From Pseudomonadota bacterium (GTDB lineage: Bacteria; Pseudomonadota; Alphaproteobacteria; Rhizobiales; Xanthobacteraceae): a stretch of DNA of 64,000 bases. Below are positions 27,231 to 36,501 of this stretch, in pieces (position 1 is the stretch's first letter; each line of letters starts with the position of its first letter). The notes under the pieces were generated by a model that saw only the letters and a program-made list of their open reading frames with translations, made no database searches and was not told the origin of the DNA. Both the position numbers and the translations under genes were made by a program. Location of the stretch: positions 124,001-188,000 of the forward strand of contig JAEWHP010000044.1 in assembly GCA_023387735.1 (NCBI GenBank), read 5' to 3'.

Positions 27231-27518
27231 ATGAACTACTACGTTTATATCATCGCAAGCAGACGGGACGGAGCAATCTATATCGGCATAACCAACGATC
27301 TCGTGCGCCGGATTTACGAGCATCGAACGAAAGCGGTGCCCGGCTTCACCTCCAAATACAATATTACACAGCTCGTTTGGTTCGAAATCTATGACGATCC
27401 AATCTCCGCGATTTCCCGCGAGAAAGAACTGAAGAAGTGGAAGCGGAGCTGGAAGGTCCAGTTGATCCAGGCGCAGAACCCGCAGTGGAACGATTTGTAC
27501 GAGTCGATCTGCAACTAA
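27231..27518 (+). CDS. Single-domain GIY-YIG nuclease flanked by palindromic repeats (unit A)
   Basis: 95 residues, a bare GIY-YIG domain of the YhbQ/UPF0213 type. Visible: VYI and YIG separated as in YVYIIASRRDGAIYIG, helix DLVRRIYEHR with the conserved Arg, the catalytic Glu in SREKELKKWKR and the end motif NPQWNDLY. Family members cut DNA with one metal ion; some are reported as sequence-specific single-strand nucleases acting on genomic repeats. The gene faces against ligA and recN, is bounded within 27 and 4 bases by two near-identical 80-bp palindromic elements, and has no extra DNA-binding domain. It is about half identical to the unit-B protein at 38581. Confidence 0.92.
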   Translation: MNYYVYIIASRRDGAIYIGITNDLVRRIYEHRTKAVPGFTSKYNITQLVWFEIYDDPISAISREKELKKWKRSWKVQLIQAQNPQWNDLYESICN

Positions 27519-27522
27519 CTCC

Positions 27523-27602
27523 GTCATTCCGGGATGGTCCGAAGGACCAGACCCGGAATCTCGAGATTCCGGGTTCGATGCTTCGCATCGCCCCGGAATG
27601 AC
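27523..27602. repeat. Family-1 palindromic element, right flank of the GIY-YIG gene at 27231
   Basis: 80 bases, starting four bases after the nuclease stop and ending 11 bases before the recN stop. Side hairpins TGGTCCGAAGGACCA and CGATGCTTCGCATCG. Direct repeat of 27124-27203. Confidence 0.97.
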
Positions 27603-27613
27603 GGCTGAGGCAA

Positions 27614-29299
27614 CTAGCCGGCCGCCTGCAGCAGCCGCCGCGCCGCGGCCCTCGCCTCCACGGTAATATCGGCGCCCGCCAGCATGCGGGCGATTTCCTC
27701 GCTGCGGCGGTCGGCGGCGAGTGCGTTGACGCGGGTGGCGACGCGCTTGCCCCTGTCGAGCGCGTCCTTGGAGATCAACAGATGCTGGCTGGCGCGCGCG
27801 GCGACCTGCGGCGCATGCGTCACGGCCATCACCTGAACCCCGCCGGCGAGCCGTGCGAGGCGCGAGCCGATGGCGTCCGCCACCGCACCGCCGACCCCGG
27901 TATCGATTTCGTCGAACACCAGCGTCGGCGCCGAGCCGCGGTCGGCCAGCACCACCTTGAGCGCGAGCAGGAAGCGCGACAGCTCGCCACCGGAGGCGAC
28001 CTTCATGATCGGTCCCGGCCTGGTGCCCGGATTGGTCTGCACCCAGAACTCGACACGGTCGATGCCCTGCGGCCCCGGCGCGTTGGCGTCGCTCTCCACC
28101 TGGGTCATGAATTTTGCGCGCTCAAGCTTCAACGGCGCCAGCTCGGCGCTGACGGCCTTGTTGAGCTTGTCGGCCGATTTGCTGCGGGCCGCGGAGAGCT
28201 TTGCCGCCGCCGCGCCGTAGCGCTTGTCGGCCTCGGCCGCAGCGCCTTCCAGCTTCTTCAACTGGTCGGCGCCGGCGTCGATCAGCGCGACGTCGGAGGC
28301 GAACTTCGCCGCCAGCGCCGCCAGCCCGTCGACCGGCGTCGAATATTTGCGCGAGGCGGCGCGCAGAGCGAACAGCCGCTCCTCGATCCGCTCCAGCTCG
28401 GCCGGATCGAAATCGGCTGCCACCAGTGCGGCGTGGAGATGCTGGTCGGCCTCCTCCAGCGCGTTGATCGCGATATCGATCGCCCGCACCGCCGGTTCGA
28501 TCAGGTTCGGCGAGTTGGCGGCGCGGCGTTCGAGGCGGCGCACCGCCGCCGCCAGCGCCGGCACCGGCGAATGCGGACCGCCGACCGCCTCCTGCGCCTC
28601 GCGCAAGTCGCTGGCAATCTTCTCGCCCTGCATCATGGCGGTGCGGCGCGCAGCAAGCGCGGTTTCCTCGCCTTCCTCCGGCTTCAGCGCGCGGAGTTCA
28701 TCGGAGGCATGGCGCAGATAGTCCGCCTCCCGGGCGGCGCGCTCCATGCCGGCGCGGTGCGCGTCGAGCGCGCTGACGGCGGTGCGGCGCGATTCCCACA
28801 GCGTCTCCAGTGCCGTGACTTCCTTCTCCAGCCCGGCAAAGGCGTCGAGCAGTTGCCGGTGCGTCGAGGCGTCCACCAGCGCGCGCTCGTCGTGCTGGCC
28901 ATGGATCTCGACCAGCGTCGCGCCGACGGCCTTCAGCGTCTGCACGCTGACCGACTGGTCGTTGATGAAGGCACGGGTGCGGCCGTCGGCGAACTGGACG
29001 CGACGGAGAATCATTTCGCAGGATCCTTGAGAACTCGTATCGTCCAGGCCGTTGCCGGCAAGGATCTTCGTTGCCGGATGCCCGTTGCGGATATCGAAGG
29101 TGGCCGTCACCTGTCCCTGCTCCGCGCCGTGGCGCACCAGGGAGGCGTCGCCGCGGCCGCCAAGCGCCAGCGCGAAGGCGTCGAGCAGGATCGACTTGCC
29201 CGCGCCGGTCTCGCCGGTGAGCACCGCAAGGCCGCGGGAGAATTCGAGATCGAGGCGTTCGATCAGAACGATGTCACGGATCGACAGACGCGCCAGCAT
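27614..29299 (-). CDS. recN: DNA repair protein RecN
   Basis: 561 residues. An SMC-like ATPase for double-strand break repair. Walker A is TGETGAGKSILLDAFALALG (29-36 for the core), the ABC signature lies in VASGGELSRFLLALKVVL, Walker B is LVFDEIDTGVGGAVADAIG and the coiled-coil middle (about 150-370) is Ala/Glu/Leu-rich. It follows bamD in the conserved rhizobial order. Confidence 0.95.
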   Translation of the reverse strand: MLARLSIRDIVLIERLDLEFSRGLAVLTGETGAGKSILLDAFALALGGRGDASLVRHGAEQGQVTATFDIRNGHPATKILAGNGLDDTSSQGSCEMILRRVQFADGRTRAFINDQSVSVQTLKAVGATLVEIHGQHDERALVDASTHRQLLDAFAGLEKEVTALETLWESRRTAVSALDAHRAGMERAAREADYLRHASDELRALKPEEGEETALAARRTAMMQGEKIASDLREAQEAVGGPHSPVPALAAAVRRLERRAANSPNLIEPAVRAIDIAINALEEADQHLHAALVAADFDPAELERIEERLFALRAASRKYSTPVDGLAALAAKFASDVALIDAGADQLKKLEGAAAEADKRYGAAAAKLSAARSKSADKLNKAVSAELAPLKLERAKFMTQVESDANAPGPQGIDRVEFWVQTNPGTRPGPIMKVASGGELSRFLLALKVVLADRGSAPTLVFDEIDTGVGGAVADAIGSRLARLAGGVQVMAVTHAPQVAARASQHLLISKDALDRGKRVATRVNALAADRRSEEIARMLAGADITVEARAAARRLLQAAG

Positions 29300-29459
29300 G
29301 TGATGGCAACTCCCACTGGTCAGGTTCTGACACCGGCCCCGGTACGGAGCCGACTCTGCAGGTGTTAGAATCGAAACATCTCTAGCAGATCTTGGGAGCG
29401 TTTTGTACTATATTTGTTCACGTTATGGACACAGAATGAATGCCCACTTACTTGGCGAG

Positions 29460-29487
29460 CCCAGACGTGTCAGCCCAGACGTGTCAG
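29460..29487. repeat. 14-bp tandem duplication in the bamD-recN spacer
   Basis: CCCAGACGTGTCAG occurs twice head to tail, with a third, degenerate CCCAGCCTTGTCAG at about 29503. The 212-base spacer otherwise shows no gene; its low-GC part (about 29400-29430, TATATTTGTTC) could hold the recN promoter. Confidence 0.7.
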
Positions 29488-29511
29488 CCCGAGCTCGTCA
29501 TCCCAGCCTTG

Positions 29512-30393
29512 TCAGCCGAGACCCATCTTCTTGAAGGCCCTGGAGATATAGGAGCCCTTGTTCTCGCTCGGCTCAAGACCGCCCGACTTCACAAGATTAT
29601 AGGCTTCCTTGTACCAGCGGCTGTCAGGAAAGTTGTGCCCAAGTACGGCTGCCGCGGTCTGCGCCTCGCCGACGATGCCAATCGACATATAGGCTTCCGT
29701 CAGCCGCGCCAGCGCTTCCTCGACATGCCGCGTGGTCTGGTAGCGGGTAACGACCGTCTTGAAGCGGTTGATGGCGGCGGTGTAGTCGCGCTTTTGCATG
29801 TAATAGCGGCCGACATCCATTTCCTTGCCGGCGAGCTGGTCGCGCGCGCCCTCGAGCTTGGCCTTGGCGGAGGTCGCATATTCCGAAGTCGGATATTTGC
29901 GAATCACCTCTTCCAGCGCCGCGATCGCCTTTTCGGTGCGGCCCTGGTCGCGCGAGATGTCCGGGATCTGGTCGTAGTGCGAGGCCGCAATCAAGTACTG
30001 CGCGTAGGCCGCGTCAGGACTGCCGGGATGCAGCGTGACGTAGCGCGTCGCGGCGCCGATGCAGCTGTCATAGTCGCCGGAATTGTAGAAGGAATAGGCC
30101 GACATCAAGAGCGATTTGCGCGCCCAGTCCGAATAAGGATGCTGGCGATCGACTTCCTCGAATTTCTTCGAGGCCGCCTTGTTATCCTTGCGCTGGTTCA
30201 TCAGGTACAAGCCCTCATTGTAGAGCTTGTCCGCCGGCTCCTCGACAAAGGTGTCGTCCTTGGCGGTGAACTTGTCCCACAGCGCGCCCGTGCCGCATCC
30301 ACCGAGCGGAATGGCCAGCACGATCAGGCCCGCCGCCAGCCGCAGCGCGCGAAATGAAGTGCGTTGTTCGAGCGTCATACGCTGTGCCGACAT
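29512..30393 (-). CDS. bamD: Outer-membrane assembly lipoprotein BamD
   Basis: 293 residues. A lipoprotein of the BAM complex that inserts beta-barrel proteins into the outer membrane. The lipobox is LAIPLGGC, giving a lipidated Cys near residue 33. TPR helices follow, including PADKLYNEGLYLMNQRKD and YTAAINRFKTVVTRYQTTRH. Start at ATG 30393; the longer frame to 30528 would bury the signal peptide and is rejected. Confidence 0.95.
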   Translation of the reverse strand: MSAQRMTLEQRTSFRALRLAAGLIVLAIPLGGCGTGALWDKFTAKDDTFVEEPADKLYNEGLYLMNQRKDNKAASKKFEEVDRQHPYSDWARKSLLMSAYSFYNSGDYDSCIGAATRYVTLHPGSPDAAYAQYLIAASHYDQIPDISRDQGRTEKAIAALEEVIRKYPTSEYATSAKAKLEGARDQLAGKEMDVGRYYMQKRDYTAAINRFKTVVTRYQTTRHVEEALARLTEAYMSIGIVGEAQTAAAVLGHNFPDSRWYKEAYNLVKSGGLEPSENKGSYISRAFKKMGLG

Positions 30394-30681
30394 GGAAATG
30401 AGACGCCTCTGGTGCGGATGGTAACGGAACCGGTCCGTCGATGAACCGCGGTCATGGACACAACTCCCCCGCCCGCGACGCTGCAAACGTGCCATCGCGG
30501 GCCTGTGTAGCCGAAAAGTGGTCCCCAACCAACCGAATACGCAGGCAATTCGCCCGGATTAAGGCGGCAGGAAACCGTCGTTACCAATTGTGGTTACTGG
30601 GGAAATTGGAACTGCCGGGCTGTGGACAGTTCAGGGCAGTTTCAGAGAAGTGAACGCTTGAGACCGTTTCGCACGCAAGCG

Positions 30682-31641
30682 TCAGGATACGTCCGGGCCG
30701 TAGGCGGGAGCGATCATACCACCCACCATGCCGGCGCCGGCCTCGACCTGGCTGCGGGGACGGCGTGCCGGTTCGCTGTCGACTATCCGCCAGGCGCTGC
30801 GATCGGCCAGCAGGGCGGTGAGGACGGCGTGGTTCAGCTTGTGGCCGCCGCGTACCGAACGATAGGCACCGAGCAGCGGCAATCCGGCCAAAGCGAGATC
30901 GCCGATCGCATCCAGCACCTTGTGGCGGACGCATTCATCGCGGTAGCGCAGCCCTTCCGGGTTGAGCAGCAATTGGTCGTCGAATACCACCGAATTCTCG
31001 AACGAAGCGCCAAGCGCGAAGCCCGCCTTCCACAGCCGCGCGGTGTCGTTCATGAAGCCGAAGGTCCGTGCGCGGGAAACCTCGCGGCGGAAGCTTTCGG
31101 GGCTGAGATCGAGCGAGAAATTCTGGCGGCCGATCACAGGATTGACGAAGTCGATTTCGATCTCGGCGCGGAAGCCGCCCACATGGGGACGCAACTCGCC
31201 GAAGCTGTCGCCGATCGCGACCTGCACCGGCTTCAGGACCTGAATGAAACGGCGGGCGGCGGACTGGGTGACGATGCCGGCCTGGTCGATGGCGGCGACG
31301 AAGGCAGCCGCGCTGCCGTCCATGATCGGAACTTCGGGGCCGTCGACTTCGATGGTGGCGTTGTCGACGCCCATGCCACGCAAGGCTGCGAGCACATGCT
31401 CGGCGGTGGAAACCAACGGGCCTTCCCGATCACCCAGAACGGTAGCAAGGTCGGTGGCGATGACGGATTCGGCAAGCGCAGGAACTTCGCGGTCGGCGTC
31501 ATCGAGGCCGGTGCGGACAAAAATAAAACCTGCATCGATTGGTGCAGGCCCGAGCGTAAGGCTGACAGGTGAACCAGAGTGAACGCCGACACCCGTCACG
31601 GTGGCTTGCGACCGAAGCGTGGTTTGACGGCTGAATTTCAT
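30682..31641 (-). CDS. lpxC: UDP-3-O-acyl-N-acetylglucosamine deacetylase LpxC
   Basis: 319 residues. First committed, zinc-dependent step of lipid A synthesis in the cytoplasm. Zinc ligands: His in STAEHVLAALRGMGVDNA, then His and Asp in HKVLDAIGDLALAG, with the catalytic His in RGGHKLNHAV. It starts with MKFSRQTTLRSQATVTGVGV, typical of the family. It follows ftsZ, with a terminator between them, so it likely has its own promoter in 31642-31930. Confidence 0.96.
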   Translation of the reverse strand: MKFSRQTTLRSQATVTGVGVHSGSPVSLTLGPAPIDAGFIFVRTGLDDADREVPALAESVIATDLATVLGDREGPLVSTAEHVLAALRGMGVDNATIEVDGPEVPIMDGSAAAFVAAIDQAGIVTQSAARRFIQVLKPVQVAIGDSFGELRPHVGGFRAEIEIDFVNPVIGRQNFSLDLSPESFRREVSRARTFGFMNDTARLWKAGFALGASFENSVVFDDQLLLNPEGLRYRDECVRHKVLDAIGDLALAGLPLLGAYRSVRGGHKLNHAVLTALLADRSAWRIVDSEPARRPRSQVEAGAGMVGGMIAPAYGPDVS

Positions 31642-31933
31642 TCGTAATCGCCCACTACCCGACTTAACCCAAAGACTTAAACCGTGCTTTCGCGTCGATT
31701 CGCGCTCTAGGCATCCCCAAGTCTGGGCAGACCATAATCACTGCCCCCAAGCGTACAACTCACGCTTTTTTACGGATTGTTACCCTATCTCTGCCGCATT
31801 CGCGCCAAGCCTTCATCAAGTTTCGGCGCGGCCCCACAGGTTATCCACGGCTATAGCTAACCACGAAATACATAATTAATGATTTAAAATCAGTTGGTTG
31901 AGCGACCGGTCACCGCCCGGTCCCCCATAACAG
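31642..31933. other. lpxC upstream region
   Basis: About 290 bases with lower GC than the genes. It contains a spaced direct repeat GACTTAACCC/GACTTAAACC at about 31660-31680 and an AT-rich stretch AATTAATGATTTAAAATCAG near 31873. No open frame of interest. It most likely holds the lpxC promoter; no box was assigned. Confidence 0.5.
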
Positions 31934-31963
31934 AAAAGGGCCCCAACTGTGTCAGCGGGGCCC
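31934..31963 (-). terminator. Rho-independent terminator after ftsZ
   Basis: On the minus strand GGGCCCC, a 12-base loop, GGGGCCC and then TTTT; it lies about 28 bases after the ftsZ stop. The short T run makes it a modest terminator. Confidence 0.7.
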
Positions 31964-31991
31964 TCTCCGGTCGTCGGAATTGTAACAAACT

Positions 31992-33800
31992 TCAGTTTGC
32001 CTGCCGCCTCAGGAAGGCGGGGATATCAAGATGGTCGTCGCCCTGTGGCGCTGGGGCAACAGGTGCGGGGCGGCCGTGGGTGTCCAAACCCTGGGGCGCG
32101 GGACGTTTTGCATACTCCGATACCGGGTCATGATTCGCCATTTGCTGGGAAACCGTCCGCTGCGGCTTGCGCTCGGGTAGCGGCGCCATGGCAGGTCCGG
32201 AGGCGCGTGCGGCGATCGGCGGCTCGGACTCCTCGTCGCGGCGGCCGAGGCCGACATTGGCGAGGCGCTGCAACAGCGACAGCTTGGACTTCTGCGGGTG
32301 CTCCTCCTCGCCATCACCGCGGGCCTGCCGGATCTCGGCCTGCGCCGGCATCGGCAGATCCTCGAACTTGGGCATCCGCGGGGTGCGGAGCGGCGCACGC
32401 TCGGCCGCCTGCGGGATGAAGGTCTCCGGCGGCGCAGCCGGCTCGACCGGCTCGGCTCGGGCGGCCTCCTTGTGCGGATCGGGGAACAGCGACGGCTTCT
32501 GGGCAATCGGGCGAACCGTGACGTCGCCATACGACGCGGGCTGGATCGGCGCCTGCTGCGCGGGCTCCGGCGAGACCGCGGCAGCGATCGCGGCAAGCGC
32601 TGCGCGCTCCACATTTCGCGGCGGTGCGGCGGGCGGCGGGGCAGCCGCGGCCAGCGCCTGTGCCTGCTGCGCAACCGCCGGCTCGAGCTTCTGCGCGCGT
32701 TCGGCCAGGCGGGCATTGTCGGCGCGCAGACGGGCGGTCAGTTCGGCCAGCCGGTTGTCCGGCGACGCGGGAGTAGCGGGAGCAGCCGCAGGGGTCGCGA
32801 CAGCCGACGCGGTGGTCTGGTTGCGCGCGATTTGCGCCTGCTCGATGCCGGTGGCGACGACGGAGACGCGGATGATGCCATCCAGGTTCTCGTCGAAGGT
32901 GGCGCCGACGATGATGTTGGCGTCCTGATCGACCTCCTCGCGGATCCGGGTGGCGGCTTCGTCGACTTCGAACAGCGTGAGGTCCTTGCCGCCGGTGATC
33001 GAGATCAGCAGGCCGCGGGCGCCCTTCATCGAGGAATCGTCGATCAGCGGATTGGCGATCGCAGCTTCTGCCGCCGTCAGCGCGCGCTTGTCGCCGGTCG
33101 CCTCGCCGGTTCCCATCATTGCCTTGCCCATCTCGCGCATCACGGCACGGACGTCGGCGAAGTCGAGATTGATCAAACCTTCCTTCACCATCAGATCGGT
33201 GATGCAGGCGACGCCCGAGTAGAGCACCTGGTCGGCCATCGCGAAGGCATCGGCGAAGGTGGTCTTCTCGTTGGCGACCCGGAACAGGTTCTGGTTCGGG
33301 ATGATCAGGAGCGTGTCGACCACCTTGTGCAGTTCGGCAATGCCGGACTCGGCGGTGCGCATGCGGCGCGCGCCTTCGAAGTGGAACGGCTTGGTCACCA
33401 CGCCGACGGTGAGGATGCCCATTTCGCGCGCGGTCTTGGCAATTACAGGGGCTGCACCGGTGCCGGTACCGCCGCCCATGCCGGCGGTGACGAACACCAT
33501 GTTGGCGCCGGTGAGATGGTCGCGGAGTTCGTCGAGGACCTCCTGCGCCGCCGCCGCGCCGACATCAGGCTGCGATCCCGCGCCGAGGCCCTGGGTCACC
33601 TGCGTGCCCATCTGCACGATGCGCTGCGCCTTCGACATCGTGAGCGCCTGCGCATCCGTATTGGCGACGACGAAATCGACGCCCTGCAGCCCGGCCGTGA
33701 TCATGTTGTTGACGGCATTACCGCCAGCTCCACCGACGCCGAAGACGGTAATCCGCGGTTTCAACTCGCTGATGTCAGGGGGTGTCAGATTGAGTGCCAT
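31992..33800 (-). CDS. ftsZ: Cell division protein FtsZ
   Basis: 602 residues, a long alphaproteobacterial form. Tubulin-like GTPase that forms the Z-ring. The GTP-binding signature GGGTGTGAAPV is at about 110-120 and the T7 loop NLDFADVRAVMREMG completes the active site. A Pro/Ala/Gln-rich linker of some 260 residues leads to the conserved C-terminal peptide DHLDIPAFLRRQAN that contacts FtsA and other ring proteins. It lies 88 bases after ftsA in the ftsQAZ order. Confidence 0.98.
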   Translation of the reverse strand: MALNLTPPDISELKPRITVFGVGGAGGNAVNNMITAGLQGVDFVVANTDAQALTMSKAQRIVQMGTQVTQGLGAGSQPDVGAAAAQEVLDELRDHLTGANMVFVTAGMGGGTGTGAAPVIAKTAREMGILTVGVVTKPFHFEGARRMRTAESGIAELHKVVDTLLIIPNQNLFRVANEKTTFADAFAMADQVLYSGVACITDLMVKEGLINLDFADVRAVMREMGKAMMGTGEATGDKRALTAAEAAIANPLIDDSSMKGARGLLISITGGKDLTLFEVDEAATRIREEVDQDANIIVGATFDENLDGIIRVSVVATGIEQAQIARNQTTASAVATPAAAPATPASPDNRLAELTARLRADNARLAERAQKLEPAVAQQAQALAAAAPPPAAPPRNVERAALAAIAAAVSPEPAQQAPIQPASYGDVTVRPIAQKPSLFPDPHKEAARAEPVEPAAPPETFIPQAAERAPLRTPRMPKFEDLPMPAQAEIRQARGDGEEEHPQKSKLSLLQRLANVGLGRRDEESEPPIAARASGPAMAPLPERKPQRTVSQQMANHDPVSEYAKRPAPQGLDTHGRPAPVAPAPQGDDHLDIPAFLRRQAN

Positions 33801-33888
33801 GGTTGCCTCTCTTACGACGCGCGCTTTGGTTCGCCTCGGCCGGCGGCCGCGACATTTGGTGAAAATCGTTTGGTTACTGGTCCGGTCA

Positions 33889-35208
33889 TCAGAAGCCCTC
33901 GCGCAGCCATCGTCCGACCTTTCCGAAATAGCCGTCAGTCCCTGTCCTGAGCTGCCGCGTATGCCGCGGTTCTACGTGTTCCAGATGAGCGTATTGCGGA
34001 TAGACCAGGAGGCCTGCAGGCACCGCGAACGATGCGCTCTTGGCCTCGCTGGGCAGCCGGCCGAAGCCCAGCGGACGGCCGATCCGGACCGGCCGGTTGA
34101 GGATGCGGGTGGCGAGTTCAACCGTGCCGGTGAGTTGCGAGGCGCCGCCGCTCAAGACAACCCGCGCCCGCGGCTCTGCCGCAAAGGGGGAATCCCGGAG
34201 CCGGTCCCGGACCATTTCAAAAATCTCCTCGGCGCGATGCCGGACGATGTTCGCGATCGTGGCGCGCGAGACGATCTGCGGCCCGTCGTGTTCCTCGCTT
34301 GCGGAGGGAACAGACATGAGCTCACGCGCGTCGGACCCGCCGGTCAGCACGGTGCCGTATAAAGTCTTGATTCGCTCGGCATCCGCAATGCATGCGCCGA
34401 CGCCGCGTGCAAGATCCATCGTGACGTGATGCCCACCTAATGCAAATCCGCTAGCATGAACGAAGCGTCCGCCCGAATAGGTCGCAATCGTGGTCGAACC
34501 GGCTCCCATTTCGACGACGGCAGCACCGAGATCGGCCTCGTCGTCCGTCAGTACCGACAGACCTGCGACATAAGGACTCGCCGCCATCGCCTCGACATTG
34601 AGGTGGCAGCGCTCGACCACCAGCATCAAATTGCGGGCCACGGTGGCATCCACCGTCACCACCTGCATGTCGACGCCGAACTGCCGCGCGAGCATGCCGC
34701 GGGGATCGCGGATGCCCTTCACGCCATCGAGCGCATAGCCGACCGGGAGTGCGTGCAGCACCGTGCGGCCCTCGCCGGTGGCGTGGCGCATGCCGGTGGA
34801 TGTCACCCGGATGACGTCGTCGGGCGTGACCGAACCGCCGCGAATGTCGGCTGCGGCCTCGACCAGCTGGCCCTGCAACCGGCCGCCGGAAACCGACAGC
34901 AGAACCGACTCGACGCGAACCTTGGCCATGCGCTCGGCCAGCGCCACCGCCTGGCGCACCGTCTGCTCGCATTCGGCGAGATCGACCACCGCGCCGGCCT
35001 TGACGCCGCGCGACTGGATCTGGCTGTAACCGATCAGCTCCACCGCATGGGTGCGGCCGCGCAGCGCGTCGCTCGGCGGCGACGGCTTCAGCCGCGCGAT
35101 CATGCAGGCGACCTTGTGGGTGCCGATGTCGAGCGACGCCACCAGCGCGGTTCGCTTGTGGTCGACCGGGCGCGTCTTCGGGGTCTGGTTGCGATCGAGG
35201 CCGGTCAT
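33889..35208 (-). CDS. ftsA: Cell division protein FtsA
   Basis: 439 residues. Actin-like membrane tether of FtsZ. ATPase elements are visible: VASLDIGTHKVACMIA (phosphate 1), AAVVEMGAGSTTIATYSGGR (phosphate 2) and RVVLSGGASQLTG (adenosine). The C-terminal amphipathic helix GKVGRWLREGF binds the inner membrane. The start codon overlaps the ftsQ stop by four bases. Confidence 0.97.
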   Translation of the reverse strand: MTGLDRNQTPKTRPVDHKRTALVASLDIGTHKVACMIARLKPSPPSDALRGRTHAVELIGYSQIQSRGVKAGAVVDLAECEQTVRQAVALAERMAKVRVESVLLSVSGGRLQGQLVEAAADIRGGSVTPDDVIRVTSTGMRHATGEGRTVLHALPVGYALDGVKGIRDPRGMLARQFGVDMQVVTVDATVARNLMLVVERCHLNVEAMAASPYVAGLSVLTDDEADLGAAVVEMGAGSTTIATYSGGRFVHASGFALGGHHVTMDLARGVGACIADAERIKTLYGTVLTGGSDARELMSVPSASEEHDGPQIVSRATIANIVRHRAEEIFEMVRDRLRDSPFAAEPRARVVLSGGASQLTGTVELATRILNRPVRIGRPLGFGRLPSEAKSASFAVPAGLLVYPQYAHLEHVEPRHTRQLRTGTDGYFGKVGRWLREGF

Positions 35209-36191
35209 GCGTCACCGGCCTTTTTCTTCGGCTTCTTTTCCTTGAACAGCTCCTCGCGGGCTTTTGCCGCGTCTTCGGACAATTGCACGGTGAGCCGGTC
35301 CGGCAGGCGCATGTCGACGGCGACGATGTCGCGCGAGAACAGCCGGTCGTCCTGGTCGAGCTTGCTCAGAAGCGCCAGCGCATTGCCGACATCGTTCTCG
35401 GGCAGCCGGATATCGAGCCCATCCTTGAGCCGCAGGTTCCAGCGGCGTTCGCCGACGTAGATTGCAGCCTTGGTCACGGAACGCACTTGCGGATAGCGAT
35501 CGAGCAACGCGAGGAAATCGCGCGCCCTGGAATCGGCACCCTTCCCGACGACCAGCGGCAGCGTCGCGAAACGGCGGGACATATAGGGCTCCAGCACCGC
35601 GCCGTCTTCCGCGATCACCGCCAGCCGGCCGTCCTGCTGCCACAGCGCGAACGCCGTGCGCTCGACGATGTCGATCTGCAGCCGCCCGGGATAGAGCTTG
35701 AGGATGGTCGCGTCCGCGATCCAGGGATTGGCCTTGAGCCTGTCGCGCACGGTTTCGGCATCGAGGAACAAGAGCGACGAGCGGCCGCTGACGCCGCCGA
35801 TCGCGAGCACCTCGTCCTGGCTCAATTGCCTGCGGCCGTTGATGGCGACCGTGGTGATGCGGAAGCCGGCCGAATTGGCCAGCGCATTGCGGGTATCGCT
35901 CAGCCCCGCCATGAACTCATCGACATGGCCGCCCTTGACGATGCCAAGCCCGGTGCTGCCGAGCAGCATCAGCACGGTCAGCGCGATACCCGTGCGGTTC
36001 GGAAGGTAACGCTCGACCAGACGCACCAGGCGATTTGGCGGCGCGCGATCGATCAGCGGCTTCGCGGGCACACGCGCACGACGGCCCAACCGCTCGCGCA
36101 GCAGCACGCCCGCCCCAATTGCGGCGGCTTTCAGGTCAGCTTGGGGCCTCAGCGATCTTTTCGACCGAGCGAGGCGTCCTGCACCATCCAT
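35205..36191 (-). CDS. ftsQ: Cell division protein FtsQ
   Basis: 328 residues. Bitopic division protein that recruits FtsL/B and the septal synthase. A basic cytoplasmic region is followed by one membrane helix (ALTVLMLLGSTGLGIVKGG), a POTRA domain (FRITTVAINGRRQLSQDEVL) and the FtsQ domain (PWIADATILKLYPGRLQIDI). I prefer ATG 36191; the frame is open to 36320 but the extra 43 residues look non-conserved. Coupled to ftsA by a four-base overlap. Preceded by a 310-base spacer with a CtrA-like box. Confidence 0.94.
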   Translation of the reverse strand: MDGAGRLARSKRSLRPQADLKAAAIGAGVLLRERLGRRARVPAKPLIDRAPPNRLVRLVERYLPNRTGIALTVLMLLGSTGLGIVKGGHVDEFMAGLSDTRNALANSAGFRITTVAINGRRQLSQDEVLAIGGVSGRSSLLFLDAETVRDRLKANPWIADATILKLYPGRLQIDIVERTAFALWQQDGRLAVIAEDGAVLEPYMSRRFATLPLVVGKGADSRARDFLALLDRYPQVRSVTKAAIYVGERRWNLRLKDGLDIRLPENDVGNALALLSKLDQDDRLFSRDIVAVDMRLPDRLTVQLSEDAAKAREELFKEKKPKKKAGDA

Positions 36192-36501
36192 TGCACGAGC
36201 CTGTCCAAGTGTTGTTTCCGCAAGGTTTTTTGCGGGTTCGGCACAAATAGCGTCTCGGGCTTGCCGGAACTTGGTGCTGATCTGAAGTCGGAACAGCGCG
36301 GCCCGGCAGCCAAGCGCCACATGCGCCGCCAGCGTTAACCTTCGGACTTCCTGGTAAACAAAGTGTAAATTCGGGAAGGGCGCGACGCGCTTTGGGGCGT
36401 CTTTTGAGGGGTTTGCCCCACATTTCTTAGGATTTTAGCAATTAATCCTTGGGTGAGGTTAGTTCCGGGTTAACGAGCCGTTAATCGCCCGCCACCCCCG
36501 T
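36192..36501. promoter_or_regulatory. ddl-ftsQ spacer, likely ftsQAZ promoter region
   Basis: 310 bases with lower GC than its neighbours. Besides the CtrA-type box at 36470-36484 it contains a short dyad AGGATT/AATCCT (36430-36449) and GTTTACC-rich stretches. No gene seen. The long gap in an otherwise tight cluster suggests a promoter for ftsQAZ. Confidence 0.55.
36470..36484. promoter_or_regulatory. Full CtrA-type box TTAA-N7-TTAA
   Basis: The sequence TTAACGAGCCGTTAA matches the CtrA full-site consensus exactly. It lies 18 bases after the ddl stop and 279 bases upstream of the ftsQ start. CtrA control of ftsQA and ftsZ is established in Caulobacter; whether it holds here is inference. Confidence 0.5.

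Noticed and set aside
27231..27518. GIY-YIG gene as part of a group I intron or homing endonuclease
   Set aside because: No gene is interrupted at either GIY-YIG locus, the proteins lack a DNA-binding extension, and flanks are palindromes rather than intron cores.
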